A stretch of 64,000 bases of DNA from the NCBI RefSeq assembly GCF_030272615.1, contig NC_081413.1, positions 717,921,867-717,985,866 of the forward strand, read 5' to 3'. A model generated the notes under the pieces. The model worked only from the letters and a program-made list of their open reading frames with translations. It was not told the origin of the DNA and ran no database searches. A program made the position numbers and the translations under genes. The stretch comes from Cryptomeria japonica. Its lineage: Eukaryota > Streptophyta > Pinopsida > Cupressales > Cupressaceae. Of this stretch, positions 45,760 to 56,989 are shown one piece after another (position 1 is the first letter of the stretch; each line of letters opens with the position of its first letter).

Positions 45760-46305
45760 GTATTAGTAATTGAGGCATGTAAAGATGAATATTGGTTGAA
45801 AGCTATGGAAAAAGAATTAGATTAGATTGAGAAAAATAATACATGGACTTTGGTTCCCCGGCCTAAAAATAAGAATGTTACTGGAACTAAATGGGTTTTT
45901 ATGAACAAATTTAATGAGTATGGTCAAGTTATAAGGCAAAAGGCTACATTGGTCTATAAAGGATATTCTCAAAAGGAAGGAATTGATTATGAAGAGACTC
46001 CTACACTTGTAGCTAGGATTGAAGCTGTAAGATTATTTCTTGCCTATGCTGCTTATAAGAATTACAAGGTTTATTAGATGGATGTTAAGTGTGCATTTTT
46101 AAATCGGAATCTTGATGAGGAAGTTTATATTAAGCAACCTGATGGTTTTTCACTATCAAATAATACAAACATGGTTTGCAAGTTAAGGAAAGCTTTATAT
46201 GGTTTGAAACAGGCACCTAGAGCTTGGTATGCAAGGTTGGATAAATATCTTTTGAAACTTGGTTTTACTAAGGGTAATGTTGACAGTAATTTATATTATA
46301 AGATT
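45760..46305 (+). pseudogene. A reverse transcriptase, N-terminal half
   Basis: The RT domain with TGTKWVFMNKFNEYGQV, YSQKEGIDYEET, MDVKCAFLN and KQPDGF, then [17 protein letters not shown], all as in copia RT. A TAG stop at 46075-46077 stands before MDVK where Gln is expected. The frame is cut at LYYKI by element J and resumes at 55057 with the same reading. Confidence 0.85.
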
Positions 46306-47978
46306 TGTGTGGGGGAAAAAGTGACACTAAGCAAACATGCCCTAATCTCACTTTCAATCACACATTTGTGGAATACGAAAGAGCCTAGAGGTATCACACA
46401 ATTGGCTACTTCTTTTTGTGGAAGAGAGAGCCACGGGCTACCTATTAGGATTTCTATTCCTTTGTTGTAATTGAAAGATAAAGTGATGCAAGTTCAATTC
46501 CTAACCCCAAAGTGCAAGTATGAACTAATAACAAGATTGCAGAATTGAACTTAAACAATGGAAAGCTGTAAACACAAGGACTAGGCAAGAATGCAAATGT
46601 GTACCCAGAGTTGAAATCTGACTGAAAATGTTCGGGACGGGGGCGCGGGCGCCACTGTCCTAATTCTGCCCCTGAAATTGCTCCTGAAACTGCTGTTTTG
46701 CAACCTGAAAAGCTGTCAAAAATGCTGAAAATTGTTGTCTAACAGAAGGACCAGGGTGCCCAGCACCCCTGTCCCAGGGACCAGGGTGCCCAACGCCCCT
46801 GTCCTGGCAGGACCAGGGCGCCCCATGCCCCTGTCCTGGTCTTTTTCTCTGCAATTTGGTGTGTTGTTCTGTCTCAATCTGCTTCTCCTGGATCTGTAAC
46901 TTGCGGCGTCGTCCGAATCCGAAACCTGCACTTATATCTGAAAAGGTATGGTGGGCAGCTATATAGGGTTTTGCCTTAGTCAAACCCCCGCTTTGGTGAT
47001 TTCCACCTCCACGAATAGCCAAGTTGTATTGTAAAAGTAATGTGTGTGCAGACCTTGTGTGTGTGCAAGATCCTAAAATGAAAGTAAGCAAGCTAGAGCA
47101 ACCTAGAAAGTAAACCCTAATTGCTTGTAAATGATAATGTAAATGCTCCAAATCAAGATGCAAAGTGATCTAAAGCATGAATACAAATTATATGATGAAG
47201 CTTATGCAAAGACATGAAAACAACATGAAATCATACCCAAACCCAAGGGAGGGGTACAAGCCAATCTTCAGTCGGTGATCCCCTATTGCTCTTCAATGTC
47301 TTCAAAGCCCTAAATGGATGAATGAAATTGATGAATGCTTGATGGATGGATGTTGAATGTTGTTGAAGTCTTCAAAGATCTACTCTTTCGCTGCATAGAA
47401 GGTCCTTGAAACCAAAAATCTGGATCCTTTCAAATGAAGAAAGAGAGCTCTTATATATGAAACCCTAGGTCTTAATTTCAACTTTTGGCCGACCTAGAGA
47501 TTGAATCTCCTGTCAATTTCTTGGGGTTAAGCTTTATTTTATGATTGGATCGTGCTCCTAAAATTTTGGGAAAAATGTTCGGGACCATGTGCACGCCGGG
47601 CGCCATGGTCCTGACAACTTTTCACCAAATTTTCAGGGCCGTCAGATATGATGATTTTAGAGAGAATCCCGAAGTTACAGGTGATTTCGAGATGTTTTGA
47701 CCCCCGAAATCAAGCCCCCAAGTTCAAAATAGGACCTAATTAGGGTTTTTGATTAAATGATGTATTGGAGGAATAACATGAAAGGGGCACACTTTAATGA
47801 AAAGGGGCCAACTTTATGATATGGGAGATGATAAAATAGAACCTTAGACCTAATTAATTTAATTAATTAAGTGCTAAAGGGGAAATGCAATGCAAAATGC
47901 AAAATGCGCCAAGGTGGGTGCTAAACTAGGTGTGAAATTGTACCACCCTAGCAAGTGCGTACAATTTATGATGCTACA
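46306..47978 (-). repeat. 3' LTR of element J
   Basis: Equal in length to 53384-55056. Contains three tandem GC-rich units of about 30 bp (accagggtgcccagcacccc type) at 46748-46839 and related 'ttcgggacgggggcgcgggc' and 'gccgggcgcc' words. The frames of 60-167 codons that appear in both LTRs on the minus strand result from this composition and are not genes. Confidence 0.95.
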
Positions 47979-49811
47979 TTTAGCCCCCACTTTAGCGGTC
48001 ATATGAACACTACGTGCATATGCAAGCTAAAGTATAGAAAAGCAAACATTATTTGAAAAAGGATATATCCATAAGTTGTCGGACGAAGCCCCCAGCGGTA
48101 TCTGCAGTACACAGTTAGGAACCGCACCCTACAAAACCACATGTTAGATCACAAAATCACCTAATGCTTACTAAGGAAGGTGATGAAAATTCAAGGGTAG
48201 CTATATGCCCCCCCCTGTTTCGGCTTGCTAATTTTAGTGAGTTGAAACAGGGTATCATGTTTACCACTTCGAATTGTTAAAGAATATTGATGACAAATGC
48301 TCACAAGAAGATTTGATATGAGATCAAAAACTAATGGAGAATCATTTGGTAAGAAAGAGGACTAAATCTCAATTCCAACACAACAAAGAGTGTGAGGATT
48401 TGATAATTCTCTAACACAAGATGAAGGATGTCAATGGAAACAAAATGCAAAGAGAAGAAAAGAAAGGAAAAAAGCATGAATACACACATTGGTGATCCAT
48501 GAGAAGAATAGTGAGAGAGAAAACATGGACTTCTCGTCCCTAGATCTTGTCTAGGTGATCCATGGGAAAAGGACATGGAAAACTAGCCCCTAGAGTTTGT
48601 CTAGGTGATCCATGTAAGGGAGGAGAGTGAGAAAGTCTAGCCTTATGCCGCTAGTTCCACTCAACCTCGTGCATGTGTGTGTAAGTGAGGTTAGAAGAAT
48701 ATCATAGGAGTCTATGCCTGAGTATGCTACAACCTGTATATGTATAGTACAAAAGCGTGACATCTCGCTCTAAGAGTCTGTGCTCTGGTTCCGAGAATAA
48801 TCACCTTGCATAAAAGAAAAATGGAGACATCTCGCTCTAAGAGTCTGTGCTCTAGTTCCGAGAATGACCCATTGCTCAAAAGTGTAATGTTTATGTCATA
48901 AGAAAAGTAGAACAAGGATACCTACCTTCATCACAAAAGAAGATACCCCAAAAATGCAATAATGTCATAGATCCAAGCAAGAGAGTTTTGCACTCTTTAA
49001 GCCAGGATAAGATAGTTGAAAAGGGATATCTTGTAGTATGTGTAAAGGAGATCCTTAGAGGAGAAGAGATCTTTGAACAAAAGACACCTATCCCCGAGAG
49101 GAATTGTCTTAGATAAATATAACATCTTCTAGAATAAGACAAAGAAGAGAATAAGAATGCAATACTTCCTTCTTTTGCGAGGTGAAAGTGATTCTTAATG
49201 AAGGATGACACTCTTTTTAACCCAATTGGGAGAGTGAATTCATTATGGATGTATTTTATCAAGTGCAAAAGAGGTTGTAGTCAAGGACTTACACCTCTTG
49301 TAAGAGAGAATCCTTGAACAAACAACAACAAATGCATACAAGGAATAACATCAAGTAATAAAGTTCACACCATCCACGAAATAGGAAAAAGTGGATCCTT
49401 AGATAAAATAAGGAAAGATCATTGCCTCCCAAGGATAAGGACAATGAGAAGGACTTACATAATCTTCTAGGGATAGATTTAGACATAAGCAAAATGTACT
49501 ACATACTCACATGAGTTCATGCAAGCAAGACATTAGTGTATGTAAAATGCTCCTCACAAGAAGTGGGTAAGATAAGAAAGAGAATACACATCTTCTCCCA
49601 TATCTAGGAAAAGGGGATTCTAAAGAAAAGATGATCAATATTTCCACACTATTACCCCATAGGAACAAGAGATAACATAGAAAAATTAGGCTATTATGTT
49701 GCTTCAAAAATATGATTGCACTTGAAATTGTACCATCATGAATGACAATGAGCCCCCAGTAAATGAGCTACCAATGTCACATAATGATGAGCAACATAAT
49801 AGCCATTAATG
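47979..49811 (-). other. J: non-coding region downstream of ORF, with tandem repeats
   Basis: About 1.8 kb from the PPT complement (tttagcccccactttag) to the ORF stop. It contains two kinds of repeat: 'ctaggtgatccatg' units at about 48490-48620 and two 66-bp units carrying 'gctctaagagtctgtgctct' at about 48760-48870. No gene is visible; the short minus-strand frames at 48727-49707 are unlike any family I know. Confidence 0.6.
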
Positions 49812-52800
49812 TTATTTAAAGACATGATAGATTGAATGAGGTATTTGAATATAACATGTTGAATGCTCAATTATAAGTGAGATCAAAAACATGTATAAAA
49901 TGATAAAAATTGAAGAAGGAAAGTTACGAGAAATCTTAGAAGAGAGATGAGTGTAATTTATTAGAGCCTTATCCCTGGAGGAAAGGAATTTATGATGAAT
50001 AGGAGATAAAGATTCATAAGTGGATTTAGAAATTTGAGGGGAGTCATAAAGAGATTTGTTCATCGCCAAGATTTCCTTATGGGGGGAATGAGAGTTGATA
50101 GAAGTAGAAGATGATTTAGTTGAAGTGAGATCATCATCACTACTAAATATAGCATTCACATTGAGAGATGGTCTTTTAGATGCTTTGGCGGGCTTAAAAA
50201 GATTATATCCAAGTCCAAATGAATATTCATGCATGTTATGTTCTAAAGGAACTTTAATTCCTTGTTCATTTGCGCCACAACCATTTCCACTATAGCCACT
50301 CTTAGCCAAAATATGAAAACCATGACCATAACGATTAGCCATTTCAGAAAGAAAAGGTGTTTTTTCATAAGACAAAGAATCAAATTCTTCAGAATTAGAG
50401 GTGTGAGGAGAAGAAGTTTGAGAAGCGGCCACAAAATTATTGCTCATAGGTTTAGGTAAGATTGATTGATCTCTAGTTTCTTCCTTCTTTTTAACTTTAA
50501 GCTCTCTAGGAGGAACCCTATACTCACCTACAAAGGTGGGATTAAAATCAAGAGATCCCCAATCATCTTCTGTGAGAACCTTCTCAGGATCAAAAGCCCT
50601 TTCATGTGTAGATTCAAGTTGAGAAGAAGCTTCTTCAGGAACTTCAGACTCATCCAAAGAATTTTGATTATCAGAGGGTGATGATTCATCCATAGGTATC
50701 TTGTTTAACGAGTCATCACTAGAAGAGGAAGGCTTAGAAGAGCTCCCTTTGGAAGTAGATGTTTGCAAACAAGTTTGAAAATTAGTATCACCTATCAAGG
50801 TATATGTCTTATTGTTATAAATAAATTTAACTTGTCTATGCAATGTAGAGGGGACAGCTTGCATACTGTGAATCCAAGGTCTCCCTAATAACAAGTTGTA
50901 TGTTAGATTTCCCGAGATAACATGGATAGGAGTAGGCAAAGTAACAGATCCCACTGTGATGGGTAAGGTGATAATACCTAATGAAGACTTAGCCACATTA
51001 TCAAAGCCTCTAATGGGACGAGAGTCAGGCTCAATAAGGGATGTATCCACATTCATCTTATGCAATAGATTAATGCTACACACATTAAGGCCAAAACCAT
51101 TATCTACCAGTGTTCGTCTTATAGCAGTGTCATTTATGATAACCACAATCATCAAGGGATCATATTGATGTTGAATTTCACTAGTAGGCAACTCATCTTG
51201 AGTAAACACAATTTGAGCTTTAGGATTCATCACAGAGTTAACCAAAGACACTATATTACTAGATGTATTAGGTGGAGGAACATTCAAGTCTTTCAAGGCA
51301 TCTTGTAACATTCCATGATGAGCGGAAGAAGTTTGGATCAAATCCCAAAGGGATATCTTAGCAGGGGTAGCTTTAAGTTGTTCTATGAGATCATAGTCCT
51401 TACTAAGAATTTGTGAAATATGAGGAGCTTGAGGAAGAATAGGTTGGGAAGGAGGAAGAGAAACTGGAGTAACAGGAGGAGGATTAGGCTGCCTATTATT
51501 TCTAGTATGATAAGTATGGGCAACCGCATGATAACTCTCTCTAGTTAATTTCTTAGCATACTCATAAGGGTTCTTAGTAGAATAACCTCCTTGCACAGTA
51601 ATAATAGGTTTCTTAGGAGTGCAAAAAGAATCATTAGCATAACCACCTTGAACCACTAAGATAGGCTTATTTAAAGGTTGAGAATTTTGAGAAGGACAAG
51701 CACCTTGGACAGTGAAGAGAGGTTTGTTAGGTGTTTCATTCACATGTATCAAATTGATTGAGGATGGTTTAGAGGAATGAACAAAAGTGTTGGAAGAATT
51801 ATTGATAGTCTTCTCTTGCACTAAAATCTCATCATGAATTAAATCAATTTTAGGAGAGAGACAAGGGGTAGGCATTGATGTTCTAGTAGGCAGAGTAATA
51901 CTAGGAAAGGTCATATCATCCTCTATCATCAAAGGATCTACATGGGGAATAAACTCTCTAGGAGAAGGATCAACATTACTATCTAAAGTCTCACTCTTGA
52001 GGGGGAGATCTTTGAAAGAGATGTTAACCATCTTGCCTTGAACTAGGGTTTCCTTATGAGTAGAACCAAGTTGAGGAGAGGGAGATGCTTTATTTTTAGA
52101 GGGAGAATAATTGAGATTCAAGGAAGGTGAGAAACTATCAAGGGAGTTTTCAATCTTGATTTCATCCCCTTTGGCTAGGGTTCTCTCATGGGGTATAGAA
52201 TAGTCTACACCTTCTTCTAATGGTTCATCCCAAATAGTGAGTTTGTTGAAAGGAATGTTTGAAGTATTGTCAATTTCAGGAGAGGAGATAACATTGTTTA
52301 TTAATTCCTCATCCTTAGGAGGGAGAGCATCAATAGATGTGTTAAACTCATTCTCTTTCCTCAAAATATGTTCAATATGATCTTTAGGGGAGAGAGAATT
52401 AAGGAAATTGCATATTATTTCATCTTCTTTCTCTAAGGGATGCTTATGGGTAAGACAAACTTTAGGAGAAGGGTAAGCATTTACCATTAATTCATCATCT
52501 CTAGTGGGAATTTTGTTGGAAAAGGAAATGCCATCACTAGGAAATGTAGGGATCATGTCATCTTCTTGCACAAAAGGATCCTCATGAAGGGAGTGTTTTT
52601 TAGGAGGAACATGAACATATTTCTCCAAAGATTCATGCTTAGGAAGGAGATCTTTGAAAGAAGTGTTCATGACCTCTTGTTGCACTAACATGCCCCCATT
52701 GGAAGGACCAACTTTAGGAGAAAATAAGTCAATGTCCATAAATACCTTTTCACTTAGAGAGGCATCATGGAGGGAAGGTAAAGTAACATTAAGAAAGGTG

Positions 52801-53039
52801 TTTATGATATCATTCTCTTCTTCTAGGATAGCTAAATAGGAAGGGCACATTTTAGGAGAATTGTCAAGATCACTCTTAAAGTATTCATCCTTAGAGCATG
52901 GGAGAGTCTCAAAGGGATTGGTAGCAACTCTTTTAGGCACTAAAATGTTGTTATAGATGGGGGGAGGTTCTTTAGGAGAAGGAAAAATTGAAACAAGGGA
53001 AGCTAACCCATTATCACATCTATGAAATGGATGCATCAT
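49812..53039 (-). CDS. J ORF: 1075-aa retrotransposon protein with retropepsin-like and G-patch-like motifs
   Basis: The longest intact frame in the window. The N-terminal 550 residues are Ser/Pro/Lys/Asp-rich and apparently disordered. A Pro-rich stretch and helical region (about 530-620) precede an aspartic-protease-like domain at about 630-760: LVDNGFGLNV with the catalytic Asp near residue 646 (DNG in place of DTG/DSG), then a conserved LLLGRPWIH. Near residues 905-935 a G-patch-like segment, YSGNGCGANEQGIKVPLE, follows; retroviral G-patch segments are known in some retroviruses. The last 20 or so residues are hydrophobic. No zinc knuckle, RT or integrase was found. It starts at ATG 53039, about 320 bp after the PBS. 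It may be an intact Gag-protease of a gypsy-like element, but the Gag part is not recognisable to me. Confidence 0.75.
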   Translation of the reverse strand: MMHPFHRCDNGLASLVSIFPSPKEPPPIYNNILVPKRVATNPFETLPCSKDEYFKSDLDNSPKMCPSYLAILEEENDIINTFLNVTLPSLHDASLSEKVFMDIDLFSPKVGPSNGGMLVQQEVMNTSFKDLLPKHESLEKYVHVPPKKHSLHEDPFVQEDDMIPTFPSDGISFSNKIPTRDDELMVNAYPSPKVCLTHKHPLEKEDEIICNFLNSLSPKDHIEHILRKENEFNTSIDALPPKDEELINNVISSPEIDNTSNIPFNKLTIWDEPLEEGVDYSIPHERTLAKGDEIKIENSLDSFSPSLNLNYSPSKNKASPSPQLGSTHKETLVQGKMVNISFKDLPLKSETLDSNVDPSPREFIPHVDPLMIEDDMTFPSITLPTRTSMPTPCLSPKIDLIHDEILVQEKTINNSSNTFVHSSKPSSINLIHVNETPNKPLFTVQGACPSQNSQPLNKPILVVQGGYANDSFCTPKKPIITVQGGYSTKNPYEYAKKLTRESYHAVAHTYHTRNNRQPNPPPVTPVSLPPSQPILPQAPHISQILSKDYDLIEQLKATPAKISLWDLIQTSSAHHGMLQDALKDLNVPPPNTSSNIVSLVNSVMNPKAQIVFTQDELPTSEIQHQYDPLMIVVIINDTAIRRTLVDNGFGLNVCSINLLHKMNVDTSLIEPDSRPIRGFDNVAKSSLGIITLPITVGSVTLPTPIHVISGNLTYNLLLGRPWIHSMQAVPSTLHRQVKFIYNNKTYTLIGDTNFQTCLQTSTSKGSSSKPSSSSDDSLNKIPMDESSPSDNQNSLDESEVPEEASSQLESTHERAFDPEKVLTEDDWGSLDFNPTFVGEYRVPPRELKVKKKEETRDQSILPKPMSNNFVAASQTSSPHTSNSEEFDSLSYEKTPFLSEMANRYGHGFHILAKSGYSGNGCGANEQGIKVPLEHNMHEYSFGLGYNLFKPAKASKRPSLNVNAIFSSDDDLTSTKSSSTSINSHSPHKEILAMNKSLYDSPQISKSTYESLSPIHHKFLSSRDKALINYTHLSSKISRNFPSSIFIILYMFLISLIIEHSTCYIQIPHSIYHVFK

Positions 53040-53362
53040 GACAACAATTTTCCTCTTTCAAATGATAACACATGCAAAATAGAAGGAAATGTTTAATTTT
53101 AACCAATGCAAGCACTTAGAATGTAGATTTAGAAAATGAAATTTATGATTCAAATGAGTTCCTAAATCAGATTTGAAATTATTGATCTCAATTAAGCTAT
53201 CCACAAGTTCAACTTTGAATTGAAAAATTAGGGTTTTAGCAAAAATTTCCTCTAGATTTTTTAATCTTGTAAGAAATTAAAACTTCTAAATACAAATTTG
53301 AATTTGAAATAGCATAAACACTCAAATTTTAAAACATAAATCAGAATTAGAGAAGATTGGAA
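53040..53362 (-). other. J: 5' leader
   Basis: AT-rich 320 bp between the PBS-like site and the ORF start, without other features. Confidence 0.6.
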
Positions 53363-53380
53363 TTCACGTCGGGTTCACCA
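53363..53380 (-). other. PBS-like site of J
   Basis: Minus strand TGGTGAACCCGACGTGAA, three bases from the LTR end; identical to the site in C. Confidence 0.72.
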
Positions 53381-53383
53381 AAA

Positions 53384-55056
53384 TGTGTGGGGGAAAAAGT
53401 GACACTAAGCAAACATGCCCTAATCTCACTTTCAATCACACATTTGTGGAATACGAAAGAGCCTAGAGGTATCACACAATTGGCTACTTCTTTTTGTGGA
53501 AGAGAGAGCCATGGGCTACCTATTAGGATTTCTATTCCTTTGTTGTAATTGAAAGATAAAGTGATGCAAGTTCAATTCCTAACCCCAAAGTGCAAGTATG
53601 AACTAATAACAAGATTGCAGAATTGAACTTAAACAATGGAAAGCTGTAAACACAAGGACTAGGCAAGAATGCAAATGCATACTCGGAGTTGAAATCTGAC
53701 TAAAAATGTTCGGGACGGGGGTGTGGGCGCCACTGTCCTAATTCTGCCCCTGAAATTGCTCCTGAAACTGCTGTTTTACAACCTGAAAAGCTGTCAAAAA
53801 TGCTGAAAATTGTTGTCTGACAGAAGGACCAGGGCGCCCAACGCCCCTGTCCCAGGGACCAGGGTGCCCAGCACCCCTATCCTGGTAAGACCAGGGTGCC
53901 CCACGCCCCTGTCCTGGTCTTTTTCTCTGCAATTTGGTGTGTTGTTCTGTCTCAGTCTGCTTCTCCCGGATCTGTAACTTGCGGCATCATCCGAATCCGA
54001 AACCTGCACTTATATCTGAAAAGGCATGGTGGGTGGCTATATAGGGTTTTGCCTTAGTCAAACCCCTGCTTTGGTGATTTCCACCTCCACGAATAGCCAA
54101 GTTGTATTGTAAAAGTAATGTGTGTGTAGACCTTGTGTGTGTGCAAGATCCTAAAATGAAAGTAAGCAAGCTAGAGCAACCTAGAAAGTAAACCCTAATT
54201 GCTTGTAAATGATAATGTAAATGCTCCAAATCAAGATGCAAAGTGATCTAAAGCATGAATACAAATTATATGATGAAGCTTATGCAAAGACATGAAAACA
54301 ACATGAAATCATACCCAAACCCAAGGGAGGGGTACAAGCCAATCTTCAGTCGGTGATCCCCTATTGCTCTTCAATGTCTTCAAAGCCCTAAATGGATGAA
54401 TGAAATTGATGAATGCTTGATGGATGGATGTTGAATGTTATTGAAGTCTTCAAAGATCTACTCTTTCGCTGCATAGAAGTTCCTTGAAACCAAAAATCTA
54501 GATCCTTTCAAATGAAGAAAGAGAGCTCTTATATATGAAACCCTAGGTCTTAATTTCAACTTTTGGCCGACCTAGAGATTGAATCTCCTGTCAATTTCTT
54601 GGGGTTAAGCTTTATTTTATGATTGGATTGTGCTCCTAAAATTTCGGGAAAAATGTTCAGGACCATGTGCACGCCGGGCGCCATGGTCCTGACAACTTTT
54701 CACCAAATTTTCAGGGCCGTCAGATATGATGATTTTAGAGAGAATCCCGAAGTTACAGGTGATTTCGAGATGTTTTGACCCCCGAAATCAAGCCCCCAAG
54801 TTCAAAATAGGACCTAATTAGGGTTTTTGATTAAATGATGTATTGGAGGAATAACATGAAAGGGGCACACTTTAATGAAAAGGGGCCAACTTTATGATAT
54901 GGGAGATGATAAAATAGAACCTTAGACCTAATTAATTTAATTAATTAAGTGCTAAAGGGGAAATGCAATGCAAAATGCAAAATGCGCCAAGGCAGGTGCT
55001 AAACTAGGTGTGAAATTGTACCACCCTAGCAAGTGCGTACAATTTATGACGCTACA
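53384..55056 (-). repeat. 5' LTR of element J
   Basis: Partner of 46306-47978, same length and colinear. The tandem GC-rich units lie at 53826-53917. Transition differences are concentrated in that GC-rich part. Confidence 0.95.
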
Positions 55057-56041
55057 AGATCATTGATAATGATATATTAATTATTGAAGTATTTGTTGAT
55101 GACATTATTTTTGGAGGTGAAGATAAGTTATGCATAGATTTTTCTAAAAGTATGGAGATAATTTGAGATGTCTATGATTGGTGAGATGAAATTTTTCTTA
55201 GGTTCGCAGATTACTCAAACTGAAAAAGGTATTTTATCTATCAAACAAAGTATGCTAAGGAATTGTTGAAGAAATTTGGTATGGGAGATTTTAAACCGAT
55301 AAGTAGTCCTATTGTTATAATTGAGATATTGACAAGAAAAGATATTTCTGCACTCGTAAATCCTACAAGATACAAATCTATGATTGGAGGTCTTCTTTAT
55401 TTGACTTAGACAAGGCCTGACATAATGAATGATGTTTGTATTGTTTCAAGATTTCAGACTGATCCAAGAGAACATCATGAGAGTGCAATGAAAAGGATTG
55501 TTGGATACTTGCAAGGTACATTAGAATATGGTTTGTGGTACCCTAAGGATGATGACTTTACATTATGTGCATATACATATATTGATTGGGCTGGAGATGT
55601 TGATGACCAGAAAAGTAATTTTGGTGGAGCCTTCTTTCTTGGAAAGAAATTGGTTTCATGAATCAACAATAAACAATCATGTACTTCTTTATCTAATGAT
55701 GAAGTTAAGAATGTTGTTGCTGCTACTAACTATACACAAGTATTATGGATGAAGCAAATGCTAAAGGATATAAAGGTGGATTGTAATGCTCAATAGTTAT
55801 TCATTGTGATAACTCTGCTACTATTGATATATCAAATAATCCGGTATTTCATTCTAAGACAAAGCACATATCTATCAAGTATAACTTTTTGAAGGAAAAG
55901 GTGGAAGAAAATAAAATAAAACTGGTTTATGTAAACACTAAAGAGCAGATTGCAGATATTTTCACTAAACCTTTGTCCAAGGAATCATTTGAGTACATGA
56001 GAGACAGTTTGGGAGTTTTTGTCCCTCTGGTAGAGACTTGA
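55057..56041 (+). pseudogene. A reverse transcriptase C-terminus and RNase H (broken)
   Basis: After J the frame resumes with [22 protein letters not shown], which contains the catalytic VDD. A frameshift and stops lie near 55165-55260. RSMIGGLLYLT-like sequence is at about 55375. RNase H follows: CAYTYIDWAGDVDDQKS (55561-55625; the catalytic TD has become TYID), GAFFLGKKLVS, a TGA where Trp is expected, then the ADIFTKPL region shifted out of frame near 55960. It ends at 56041. Confidence 0.8.
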
Positions 56042-56120
56042 TTGATGCAATTTGACATCAGTCTGGTATGCATTATCAGATATACCATTCATTTCGGCAT
56101 TGATGTGGGGATGCTACTAC

Positions 56121-56480
56121 TCAGGGGGAGTAGTTAGCTCTGTGATTCAGTGGTTTATGTTTTTGCTTTGATATTTTTTGTCAGATTTCTGGTGTTGATG
56201 TCAAAGGGGGAGAGATATTGATGTGAAAAAACAAAAGTAAAAGGGGGAGAGATAATAAAAACAAAAAGTAAAAGGGTAAAGATATTGAGAAGGAGAAAGA
56301 TATGTGTATATTTTAGATCTTTACAGAGATATTATTCACATGTAGAGTTTGGTCTTTTCATTGCTATATCTTTGAGCAAGAGATTGTTGGTCATCTTCCA
56401 TAGGGGAGACTTGTTTGGCATTTCTTGGTACTTAGATGTTTTTCACATCTAGTGTTGCCATAAATGCCAAAGGGGGAGAT
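56121..56480 (+). promoter_or_regulatory. Polypurine tract array of A
   Basis: The PPT AAAGGGGGAGAT (56469-56480) abuts the 3' LTR. Tracts of the same kind lie at 56121-56130, 56203-56213 and 56239-56249, four in all. The 17-bp arm at 56454-56470 matches 56524-56540 inside the LTR at 13 of 17 positions. Confidence 0.75.
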
Positions 56481-56989
56481 TGTTGGCCATCTAGAGGAAT
56501 TGATTATGTGTTGCACTGATGTTTTATCATTGATGCCAACACTATATGTTTGGATGCTTTACCGACACCCTTCTGGTCCCGATAAGTTGAGTGGTTTTTG
56601 GTTGACTTGGATCCAGCATGATCTGGTTGGCTTCGGTATGGTTTGGTTATGGAACTGGCTTATTCACAATATTCATATTCATATCTAATAAGTTGGTTTT
56701 GGTCTGATGATCAGATGATATCCTATTTTCTTAGAAGCTTGGTTTCTGGTTACGGTGAGGGTTTCACCAGTAGAGCTTTTTATGAAGATCTTTGATGAAT
56801 TGCATAAGTGGTGTTGGTGTAGCTTCTGGTGGAGTTTTCAGATGTTGTTAGTGTTCATGTTTGAGGCTTGGCAGATTAAGATCATTGCTGTAGTGTATGG
56901 ACCTATACCAGGTCCCTTTTGGTCTAGGTTATGGACCAGTTTGATGTAACGTGTGGATCAAACCTCTTGATGTGGTTCCAGGATGTCTT
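56481..56989 (+). repeat. 3' LTR of element A, first part
   Basis: Starts TGTTGGCC after the PPT and follows the 5' LTR closely until 'ccaggatgtctt', where B is inserted; it continues at 63674. Confidence 0.9.

Larger units (their letters stand above)
46306..55056 (-). mobile_element. Element J: young non-autonomous LTR retrotransposon with an intact ORF
   Basis: Complete 8.75-kb element in A's RT. Two LTRs of exactly 1673 bp (TGTAGC...CACACA on the minus strand), a PBS-like site three bases from the 5' LTR (53363-53380), a purine tract at the 3' LTR (47979-47995), and a TSD agatt (46301-46305) / agatc (55057-55061), one transition apart. By eye the LTRs differ at about 38 positions, nearly all transitions. 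The single long ORF has a protease domain but the element has no reverse transcriptase, RNase H or integrase, so it would rely on a partner. Confidence 0.92.

Noticed and set aside
46660-47163. 167-codon minus-strand frame in J's LTR, also seen shortened at 53738-54241
   Set aside because: It is in an LTR, and the two copies differ in frame because of substitutions and stops, so there is no sign of coding constraint.
48760-48870. Repeated units in J as a CRISPR-like array
   Set aside because: Only two units, no regular spacers, and plant nuclear context.
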